Under the pieces are notes generated by a model. The model ran no database searches and was not told where the DNA came from. It was given only the letters and a program-made list of their open reading frames with translations. The position numbers and the translations under genes were made by a program. 17,038 bases of DNA from Candidatus Thorarchaeota archaeon (GTDB taxonomy: Archaea > Asgardarchaeota > Thorarchaeia > Thorarchaeales > Thorarchaeaceae): contig CP070658.1 of assembly GCA_020355105.1 (NCBI GenBank), positions 868,362 through 885,399 of the forward strand, read 5' to 3'. Shown here in pieces: positions 7,817 through 14,363 of this stretch (the stretch's first letter is position 1; each line of letters begins with the position of its first letter).

Positions 7817-8370
7817 TCTGTAGTATCCCTCCCTGCATAGATTGAGAGAATCTTATCAAAACCAGCAGAAGACATGATCTGGCTCAGTTCTTCCATGTCT
7901 GGCTCCTGCAGCTCTGGAAGCCCCAGCTTGTCACGCATCCGGTTCACAGCGTGTGTCATAGGCACGACTCTTCCATGCTGCAATACCGTACGCGCCATAT
8001 CGAGATACCCCTTAGACGCATGTCCTTCTCTTACAGCCATGTTCCTGAGTATCGTGATTACGTCTGTGAAGTTCACTTCCTGAACGCATCGCTCTTCGCA
8101 TGTGAAGCAAGCAGCACACATCCAGATGTCATCGCTAGATAAGACTAGATCCTTCAGGCCCAGCAAGACATTACCCAGTACCTTCCTTGGTCTGTAGTCT
8201 GTCACTGCTGCTACTGGACAACCCCCACTACATGCACCACATTTCAAGCAACGAAGGAGTCCTTCACCGCCGAAGTGATCAGCCACTTCGTACTTGAATT
8301 CCCTATCTACATCTTCGTCGCGAATGGGGACGTCGTCCTTCTGGGATCTCATTTCGTCCGTTTGTCCCAT
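7813..8370 (-). CDS. hdrC: HdrC, first gene of the Hdr operon
   Basis: HdrC has two [4Fe-4S] motifs. In numbering from the longer GTG start these are C44, C47, C50, C54 (CLKCGACSGGCP) and C88, C91, C94, C98 (CAACFTCEERC). The RPRKVLGN stretch lies between them and NMAVREGH follows. It relays electrons between HdrA and HdrB. I place the start at the ATG 8368-8370, which has AGGTGA five bases upstream (8376-8381). The GTG at 8377-8379 would give three more residues but has no good ribosome-binding site. As the first gene of a tightly overlapping run, its upstream region (8371-8945) should hold the main promoter. Confidence 0.92.
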   Translation of the reverse strand: MGQTDEMRSQKDDVPIRDEDVDREFKYEVADHFGGEGLLRCLKCGACSGGCPVAAVTDYRPRKVLGNVLLGLKDLVLSSDDIWMCAACFTCEERCVQEVNFTDVITILRNMAVREGHASKGYLDMARTVLQHGRVVPMTHAVNRMRDKLGLPELQEPDMEELSQIMSSAGFDKILSIYAGRDTTE

Positions 8371-8457
8371 GTCCGTCACCTAGTCCCAACAGCTCGGATT
8401 CCCTGGAGGGCTTGCCAATGTGTCGAGGTACAGTCGCATATGCAATCGATGACGCAC

Positions 8458-8478
8458 GGCATGGGCGGAGCCAATGCC
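8458..8478. promoter_or_regulatory. Imperfect inverted repeat near the hdrC start
   Basis: GGCATGGGC (8458-8466) and GCCAATGCC (8470-8478) are inverted copies with one mismatch and a 3-base spacer. It lies about 90-110 bases upstream of hdrC, so it would be in the leader or just below the promoter. It could be an operator or an RNA hairpin. Confidence 0.25.
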
Positions 8479-8553
8479 ACGCTTTCTAGGTCCTACTTTC
8501 TCCTGGGGTTCCGTGTCCGAAACCAGTCTAATAGTCAAACTCCCTTCAACCGT

Positions 8554-8566
8554 GAGATTATATCTC
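8554..8566 (-). promoter_or_regulatory. Palindromic AT-rich element, possible TATA box for the Hdr operon
   Basis: GAGATTATATCTC is a perfect inverted repeat (GAGAT/ATCTC around TAT). On the - strand it reads GAGATATAATCTC, acceptable as an archaeal TATA box. Transcription would then start near 8530-8535, leaving a leader of about 160 nt before hdrC. Its palindromic form would also suit a repressor site overlapping the promoter. This rests on sequence appearance only. Confidence 0.25.
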
Positions 8567-8675
8567 TGACGATTCTGAAAAGGCCCGAATCGATGGCGTC
8601 TGGTTTCGAAATCGAACATCGGATTGATTCTAACTGTGCAAACCGTTCATCCGACGATGAATCTGTGACAAACAC

Positions 8676-8691
8676 GTCTTGAGGCCAAGAC
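8676..8691. promoter_or_regulatory. Perfect 6-bp inverted repeat in the divergent region
   Basis: GTCTTG and CAAGAC flank a 4-base AGGC loop. It sits roughly midway between the two divergent genes. No T-run follows on either strand, so an intrinsic terminator is not supported. An operator is possible. Confidence 0.2.
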
Positions 8692-8945
8692 TTCGTGATT
8701 CTATGCTAGTTTCTCTCCTTTCTGTCCACTACACCAACCTCGGGAAACTCTCGTGAACGGAATCGTCCGCGCCCGGAGAAGATGAGAGTCTGGGAGCAAT
8801 GTACGAACTCTAATGCGTCATGTTGAACGAGCATACGCTTCTAGTCTCGCGCCTTTCACTGATGTCCCATACTCCTGTAAGCTACCTTGGAGATGACGCT
8901 AGCGTACAACATAAGAGGAAGGCCCGCATCGACTTGTAGACTATC

Positions 8946-9965
8946 ATGACTGAGCCGACGCCTCTCGAACTCATTGAAGACACCTTGAATGGCAAAGAAA
9001 CTGAGAGGGTTCCAGTGGTCCCTCTGGTCGGCCTGTCCTCTTCCACGGTATCTGGTTTCCCAGTGGAAACCCTTGTGCGCGATTCCGATAAACAGGCCAA
9101 GTCCCAGCTTCTTGCCCACAACAAGTTTGGATACGATGGTGTGTTCACATGCATGGACTTGACTGTGGAGGCACAGGCGCTGGGTGCTGAAGTGGTATTT
9201 GACAACCAAGCTTTTCCGTACGTCAAGAGCCATCCTGTTGAAGACTTCGAGCGGGTCGAGGATCTGGCACTTCCTCCAGTAGAAGAGACCCGCATTTCGA
9301 CGTTTGTGGACGCGGCCAGGAAACTGGCCGAGAAGCTGCGAGAGACCCATCTCGTCAGCAGCTATGTCATAGGGCCGTTCACCTTGGCTGGCCACTTGCT
9401 TGAGGCTGAGCGTCTACTGGAGGTTTCAATCGAGGAACAGGACCTAGCAACAGAGATAGTCGGTCATTGTGAGAGAATCCTTCACCCAGTACTAGACGCC
9501 TACGCTGAGGCTGGTGTGCACAACATCGTGATACTTGAACCGACTGCCAGCACCAGCATCATCTCTCCTCGCTTCTTTGAGAAGCTCTCGCAACCCTTCA
9601 TGAAGAACATGATTGCTAGAGTACACACTCGAGGGTGCCGGGCAACGGTGCACATCTGCGGGAGGACCCAGAGAATCATCGACCAAATGTGTCAAACAGG
9701 AGCCGATGCACTAAGCCTAGACTCAGCAGTTGACGTGGAAGCAGCTATTGACATTGCCGACGGTCGAACAGTAATCATTGGGAATGTAGATACATCGCTG
9801 CTACTGACCGGTAGTACACAGGACGTCAAGTCTGCCGCAGAGGAGTGTCTACGTGCTTCGTCGGGCAGAGCGGGATTCATTCTGAGCTCGGGTTGTGATC
9901 TCCCCATAGAGACCCCACATGAGAACGTTCAGGTTCTTGTACATACAGCCAAGGGGGGGCAATAG
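8946..9965 (+). CDS. MtaA/MtbA-like protein of the uroporphyrinogen decarboxylase (URO-D) fold
   Basis: The 339-residue protein starts like methylcobamide:thiol methyltransferases (GKETERVPVVPL). It carries the zinc-site pattern of MtaA/MtbA: H236-x-C238 (VHICG) and C317 (SSGCDLPIETPHENV). Those enzymes move a methyl group from a corrinoid protein to coenzyme M or a similar thiol. True uroporphyrinogen decarboxylases lack this cysteine set. No corrinoid protein or substrate-specific methyltransferase lies beside it, so the methyl donor and acceptor are unknown. Its position next to an Hdr cluster is suggestive because Hdr recycles thiol cofactors in methyl metabolism. The ATG at 8946 has no clear ribosome-binding site, so leaderless or short-leader translation is possible. 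It is followed 20 bases later by a permease. Confidence 0.85.
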   Translation: MTEPTPLELIEDTLNGKETERVPVVPLVGLSSSTVSGFPVETLVRDSDKQAKSQLLAHNKFGYDGVFTCMDLTVEAQALGAEVVFDNQAFPYVKSHPVEDFERVEDLALPPVEETRISTFVDAARKLAEKLRETHLVSSYVIGPFTLAGHLLEAERLLEVSIEEQDLATEIVGHCERILHPVLDAYAEAGVHNIVILEPTASTSIISPRFFEKLSQPFMKNMIARVHTRGCRATVHICGRTQRIIDQMCQTGADALSLDSAVDVEAAIDIADGRTVIIGNVDTSLLLTGSTQDVKSAAEECLRASSGRAGFILSSGCDLPIETPHENVQVLVHTAKGGQ

Positions 9966-9985
9966 AACGTGGAGGATGGTGTGTC

Positions 9986-10891
9986 TTGCAGCTTGGTCTA
10001 GACGCGTATTCAATTGGAGTCTTGTCGGGCCTTCTAGCCACCCTCTTCTTCGGCGTTTCCAACGTCGTCTACCGCGCAATGAGTGATGACATCAGAGTGT
10101 TGGACATCAACGCGTTAAGAATCTGGGTCAGCCTGCCTCTGGCACTCTTTGTCGCGATAATCCCCATTCGGCCGACCATACGTCAGAGACCTCCAGAATC
10201 ATGGCTGCCACTGAGCTTCTCAATGATTGTGGGGATTGTCGCAGGAGATGCCATGTACTTCATGAGTCAGATACGGATAGGTGTTGCCCGGGCCTTTCCG
10301 ATTGCCATGAGCTACCCGCTGCTGGTGTATGCTCTCACTGCACTGTTCTTGGGTGAGCCGGTCATACCGATGAGAATAGGCGGAGTTGTTCTCACTGTCT
10401 TGGGAGTAGGCTTGATTGCTAGGCGTCAGGTCAAGGATGAAGAAACTAGACTCAAAGGTGAGGAAGGTCTTGGAATCGCGCTCGCCTTTGGAACTGCACT
10501 TCTGTGGGCAGTTGGTGACGCGGTATTCCAGTTTGGACTCGTCAATGTAGACCCGATTGATGGGAACTTTGTGCGTATGCTTGCCGGTTCCGCCGTGCTA
10601 CTACCTGTTGTTGCAATGTCCTTCAGAGGCCCACGTCAAATCCCCACGAAAAGGATAGCGTCGCTTGCCCTGGTAACTGGCATCTTCGGCATGGGAATCA
10701 GCCTGCTTCTCGGCACCGTGAGTGTCAAGGAAATCGGAGCCACGGCAACATCAGTACTCCTAGCATCTGCCCCACTGTTTACCACACCCCTTTCAATCTA
10801 CTTTCTCAAGGAGAAGCTCACTCGTAATGTAGCCATAGGTACCTTGCTCACTATACTTGGGGTTACGCTTGTAATCATTTTCCACTCTTAG
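9986..10891 (+). CDS. EamA/DMT-family transporter
   Basis: The 301-residue membrane protein has about ten hydrophobic segments in two EamA repeats (about 10-145 and 160-299). Each repeat ends with a helix, acidic residue, helix pattern (FLGEP at 121-125, FLKEK at 273-277). A charged linker at about 147-160 separates the halves. DMT transporters export or import small molecules, often amino acids or nucleosides. The substrate cannot be read from sequence. The start is TTG at 9986-9988 with GGAGG ten bases upstream. It follows the MtaA-like gene by 20 bases and is probably co-transcribed. It precedes the aminotransferase by 92 bases. Confidence 0.88.
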   Translation: MQLGLDAYSIGVLSGLLATLFFGVSNVVYRAMSDDIRVLDINALRIWVSLPLALFVAIIPIRPTIRQRPPESWLPLSFSMIVGIVAGDAMYFMSQIRIGVARAFPIAMSYPLLVYALTALFLGEPVIPMRIGGVVLTVLGVGLIARRQVKDEETRLKGEEGLGIALAFGTALLWAVGDAVFQFGLVNVDPIDGNFVRMLAGSAVLLPVVAMSFRGPRQIPTKRIASLALVTGIFGMGISLLLGTVSVKEIGATATSVLLASAPLFTTPLSIYFLKEKLTRNVAIGTLLTILGVTLVIIFHS

Positions 10892-10983
10892 AACGCTACC
10901 TGCTTTGATGTGCTTCTTCAAATCGCCAACAGATAAGTGCAGGTTCCTACTGATTAGTCACCACATATTGGACGTGATTCGGA

Positions 10984-12339
10984 ATGGATGAGAAGCATGT
11001 TGAACTCCTGAGGTCTCTTGGTATCAAGAGCATCGACAAGATGAATGCGAAGGACAGTGCCTATTGGATTGATAGAGCCAACAGTCATCAGGCGATAGCG
11101 ACCCAGAACCGCGAGGTATACAATGTCATCGACCACACCAGAGGTGATGGTCTAGTCTGCTACGACCTCGAAGGAAACGAGTACCTTGACCTTGCATCTG
11201 GAGTGGCCGTTCGTGCCTTCGGGATGAGATACAGGCCCTTCTTGGATTTCGAAGCGTCAATTCTCGACACGGTCCATGAGATAATGTCGAACAACTGGGA
11301 CTCGATACCACAAGTAGGCCTTGCAGAGCGGCTCATGGAACTCGCTCCAGGCGATTTTGACAAGCAGACCTCATTGACGACATCTGGTGCTCGCGCTATA
11401 GAGAACTGCATGAAGTCTGCAATGGACAAGACAGGCCGAAGGAGATTCGTAGCTTTCAGACCTGCTTTCCATGGAAGAACAGGGTATGCATTGGCTCTTA
11501 CTGCATCCAATGCTAAACACAAGGCAGGATTCCCGCAAGGCGTTGACGTCACACGAGTCTTCTATCCATACTGCTATCGATGCCCCTACGGACAGAGTGT
11601 TGATGACTGCAACGTTGAATGTGCGGAAGCTCTGAGAGAGGCAATCAGAGTCGAGGGGGATGACATTGCTGCCACAGTTTTTGAGTCGATATGTGCGGAG
11701 GGCGGATTCTATGTTCCTCCAGCAAAGGCTGTCAAGGCTTTGCACGATATCACGAAAGAAGTAGGAGGCTATTTTGTATCAGATGAGGTGCAGGCCGGCA
11801 TGGGACGGACCGGGAAGTGGTGGGCAATTGAGAATTATGACGTTGTTCCCGATTACATCGCAATTGGCAAAGCCTTTGGCGGAGGTTACCCCATGGGGGC
11901 AGCAGTTGGACCTCGCCCTCTTTTCAGTGGGACTTCTAGACATTCAGAAACCTTCGGTGCTGAACCCAAGATGGCGTTGACCTCTCTCTGGGTCTTCAAG
12001 CACATGGAAGATGAAGGATTCTTGAAGAAGAACGCCGAGAAGGGAGCCTACATGATCAGCCGTTTGAATGAACTGAAGGACAAGCACGAGGTCATCGGGG
12101 ATGTCAGAGGGATTGGTCTAATGGCAGGAGTCGAGTTCGTCAAGGACAAGAAATCAAAGGATCGAGACCCAGAGCTCAGAAATGAGATCGTCAAGACCAC
12201 AGTCAAGAAGTACAATCTATGGACGCTGGCTGCGGGGCACAATGTCATCAGATGGCTTCCAAGTTACATAATCACTAATGATCAGATAGACGAAGCAATT
12301 GAGAGGTTCGACAAGGCAGTTGCTGATTGTACGAGATGA
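10984..12339 (+). CDS. Class III PLP-dependent aminotransferase (omega/ornithine/GABA type)
   Basis: The 451-residue protein has the class III fold-type I hallmarks: FHGRTGYAL (162-170), the aspartate that holds the PLP ring nitrogen in SDEVQ (D267), and the Schiff-base lysine K296 in IAIGKAFGGGYPMGA. A loop with C197, C200, C209 and C213 (YPYCYRCPYG, then DDCNVEC) is the type I associate with archaeal ornithine/GABA aminotransferases and class III amino acid racemases. Possible reactions are ornithine or another omega-amino acid to a semialdehyde, or amino acid racemisation. The phosphate-loop element is TTSGARAIE rather than the common TNSGTEAVE. The ATG follows a weak ribosome-binding site. 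The gene ends 9 bases before the first deiminase-like gene, so it likely acts in the same pathway. Confidence 0.88.
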   Translation: MDEKHVELLRSLGIKSIDKMNAKDSAYWIDRANSHQAIATQNREVYNVIDHTRGDGLVCYDLEGNEYLDLASGVAVRAFGMRYRPFLDFEASILDTVHEIMSNNWDSIPQVGLAERLMELAPGDFDKQTSLTTSGARAIENCMKSAMDKTGRRRFVAFRPAFHGRTGYALALTASNAKHKAGFPQGVDVTRVFYPYCYRCPYGQSVDDCNVECAEALREAIRVEGDDIAATVFESICAEGGFYVPPAKAVKALHDITKEVGGYFVSDEVQAGMGRTGKWWAIENYDVVPDYIAIGKAFGGGYPMGAAVGPRPLFSGTSRHSETFGAEPKMALTSLWVFKHMEDEGFLKKNAEKGAYMISRLNELKDKHEVIGDVRGIGLMAGVEFVKDKKSKDRDPELRNEIVKTTVKKYNLWTLAAGHNVIRWLPSYIITNDQIDEAIERFDKAVADCTR

Positions 12340-12348
12340 GGTAGGTGT

Positions 12349-13317
12349 GTGAGATTGAAGAATAAGAATAGATGGAATGACCTGTACGATGTAGAACACC
12401 CACCACTTGTTGGGTTCAAAGACGGAGAGATGCAAAAGGTCTACGATAGTTCCAGCTTTGGCGTTGCATCAAACTACAGCAACCTCAAGCGACTTCTTCT
12501 CCATCGGCCAAGTGAAGAGCTGAATGTTGTAAAGGAGGACCCTGTGTTCTGGCTATGGGATGGAGTGCCTGACCTTGAAGAGGCACGCAAAGAGTGGGAC
12601 GCCTACGCCGACTTGCTGAAGAAGAACGGTGTTGAGATTGAGATACTGGAAGAAGCCTATCCTCGCTGTGCCAAGCAGTACTTCTGTCGCGATCAAGCCA
12701 CCATGACACCATGGGGCGTCATCATCAGCAGAATGGCCTTGACTCAGCGGTGGGGAGAAGAGCAACTCTTCGCAAAGAAGATGTGGGAACTTCAGATTCC
12801 GGTCCTGATGATGGTCACAGGTGATGGCATCTTCGAAGGCGGCAACTACATTCCACTGGACAAGGATACCGTGGTAATTGGGAGAGGGATCAGGTGCAAC
12901 GACAGTGGAATCTCCCAAGTAGAGAGTCTCCTTGAGCTCATGGATATCGACTCTATTGTCATTGACATTCCTTCGTACCTTGAACACTATGGAGGCTATG
13001 TACACGCTGATGTCTGCCTGAACCCAATTGACAAGGACTTAGCGCTGGTATATCCAGAGGGTCTGCCGTATTGGTTCCTGAACGAACTAAGGGACCGCGG
13101 ATTCGATATGATAGAAGTCGAACGTGACGAGGTTCTAAAGATGGGTACGAACGTTCTTCCACTTGATGCAAGGAAAGTCGTTCTTGCTGAGGAAAACCCG
13201 ATAGTCAAGAAGCGTCTTGAAGACATCGGCGTGAAGGTACTTGAGATCAGACTCAATGAGTTGAGAAAGGGTGGCGGCGGGCCACGCTGCCTTGTGATGG
13301 AGCTGTTGCGAGTCTAG
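12349..13317 (+). CDS. Guanidino-group-modifying enzyme (arginine deiminase/amidinotransferase fold), copy 1
   Basis: The 322-residue protein carries all the catalytic positions of this superfamily: R114-D115 (CRDQATMTPWG), E163 in FEGGN, H219-x-D221 (VHADVCLNPID), and C314 in GGGPRCLVMELLR at the C terminus. These enzymes attack a guanidinium carbon through the cysteine. They either hydrolyse it (arginine, agmatine and dimethylarginine deiminases) or transfer the amidino group. Known arginine deiminases are about 400 residues with EGGD, whereas this family is shorter and has EGGN, so the substrate may not be arginine. The GTG at 12349 opens the longest frame. The TTG at 12355, aligned with the start of copy 2, is an equally good choice, with AGGTG about 7 bases upstream. 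It has extra cysteines (C107, C113, C183) that copy 2 lacks. Confidence 0.85.
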   Translation: MRLKNKNRWNDLYDVEHPPLVGFKDGEMQKVYDSSSFGVASNYSNLKRLLLHRPSEELNVVKEDPVFWLWDGVPDLEEARKEWDAYADLLKKNGVEIEILEEAYPRCAKQYFCRDQATMTPWGVIISRMALTQRWGEEQLFAKKMWELQIPVLMMVTGDGIFEGGNYIPLDKDTVVIGRGIRCNDSGISQVESLLELMDIDSIVIDIPSYLEHYGGYVHADVCLNPIDKDLALVYPEGLPYWFLNELRDRGFDMIEVERDEVLKMGTNVLPLDARKVVLAEENPIVKKRLEDIGVKVLEIRLNELRKGGGGPRCLVMELLRV

Positions 13318-13384
13318 AAATGAGGACCCAACCAGATCGGCCAAGACGAACAACGGAAGGCGAAGGTGAGGAGCGCGAGTTAGC

Positions 13385-14347
13385 TTGAAAACGAAAAACA
13401 AATGGAATGACCTGTATGGTGTAGAACACCCTCCTTTTGTCAGCTTTGCCGATGGTGAATTGAAGATAGTCTATGACAGTTCCAGTTTTGGGGTGTCATC
13501 GAATTACAGCAAACTCAAACGTGTTCTGCTGTACCCTCCGACTGAAGATCTCGAAATAGTCAAAGAGGACCCTGACTGGTGGCTTTGGGATGGACCACCT
13601 AATCTTGAACAGTCGTTGAAGGAATGGAATGCATTCGCAGACATTCTCAGGAGTAATGGCGTCCGAGTGGAGCTATTGGAGGAAGGCTATCCCAAGTCAC
13701 CCAAGCATTATTGGATGCGCGACCAAGCCACCATGACACCTTGGGGGGCCATCATAAGCAGAATGGCTCTGACACAGAGATGGGGCGAGGAGCAAATGGT
13801 TGCCAAAGGACTCTGGAATCTTCACATTCCTGTCCTTCTGATGGTCACGGGAGATGGCACATTCGAGGGTGGCAACTATGTGCCTCTGGACCGACACACA
13901 GTAGTCATCGGCCGAGGGATCAGGACCAATGATAGTGGCATTCGCCAGGTTGAGAATCTGCTGAAGTTGATGGGAATAGAAACGATCGTGGTGGACATAC
14001 CAGGCTATTTGGAACAGCGCGGTGGTTTTGTCCATGTTGATGTATGCATGAACCCCATCGACAAGGACTTGGTTCTTGTGTATCCGGAGAGTTTGCCCTA
14101 TTGGTTCCTCAATGAGCTCCGTGACCGCGGGTTTGACATGATAGAGGTGGAACGGGAGGAGACCTTGAGACTCGGCACAAACGTCTTACCCCTTGAAGCC
14201 AAGAAGGTGATTCTTACTTCAGGGAATCTGATTGTGAGGAAACGGCTTGAGGATGTCGGAGTCAAAGTCATCGAGATTGGCATGAACGAATTGATGCGGA
14301 TAGGCGGAGGACCACGTTGCCTAGCAATGGAGCTGCTAAGAGTATAG
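13385..14347 (+). CDS. Guanidino-group-modifying enzyme (arginine deiminase/amidinotransferase fold), copy 2
   Basis: The 320-residue protein aligns without gaps to copy 1, and I judge about 70% identity by eye. Catalytic positions are kept: R112-D113 (MRDQATMTPWG), E161 in FEGGN, H217-x-D219 (VHVDVCMNPID) and C312 (GGGPRCLAMELLR). Differences cluster in surface helices and in residues 103-111 and 181, near the presumed active-site mouth. The pair may therefore differ in substrate, form a heteromer or be regulated separately. The start is TTG at 13385-13387 behind GGTGAGGAG. A TTG start could reduce its level relative to its neighbours. It lies 67 bases after copy 1 and 16 bases before the carbamoyltransferase, suggesting one transcript in which its ureido product feeds that enzyme. 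Confidence 0.85.
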   Translation: MKTKNKWNDLYGVEHPPFVSFADGELKIVYDSSSFGVSSNYSKLKRVLLYPPTEDLEIVKEDPDWWLWDGPPNLEQSLKEWNAFADILRSNGVRVELLEEGYPKSPKHYWMRDQATMTPWGAIISRMALTQRWGEEQMVAKGLWNLHIPVLLMVTGDGTFEGGNYVPLDRHTVVIGRGIRTNDSGIRQVENLLKLMGIETIVVDIPGYLEQRGGFVHVDVCMNPIDKDLVLVYPESLPYWFLNELRDRGFDMIEVEREETLRLGTNVLPLEAKKVILTSGNLIVRKRLEDVGVKVIEIGMNELMRIGGGPRCLAMELLRV

Positions 14348-14363
14348 GTAGGTGTGAGAAGAG

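Larger units (their letters stand above)
8371..8945. other. Divergent intergenic region between the Hdr operon and the + strand genes
   Basis: About 570 bases without a supportable gene separate hdrC (leftward) from the MtaA-like gene (rightward). A 79-codon - strand frame ending at 8380 and other short frames show no domain. The region holds three small inverted repeats (8458-8478, 8554-8566, 8676-8691), one of which contains an AT-rich TATA-like core. I find no tRNA signature, such as a GGTTCRAATCC T-arm, on either strand. Promoters for both directions are expected here, but none is strong enough to name with confidence. Confidence 0.5.

Noticed and set aside
8380..8619. 79-codon - strand frame directly upstream of hdrC
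   Set aside because: Arginine/histidine-rich translation without domain features. It covers the likely promoter and leader and has no convincing start signal.
8371..8945. tRNA or structured RNA gene in the large divergent spacer
   Set aside because: No T-arm, anticodon-arm or CCA-like pattern seen on either strand. Only short inverted repeats are present.
8856..9395. 179-codon - strand frame antisense to the MtaA-like gene
   Set aside because: It is a shadow of the strongly supported URO-D-fold gene on the + strand.
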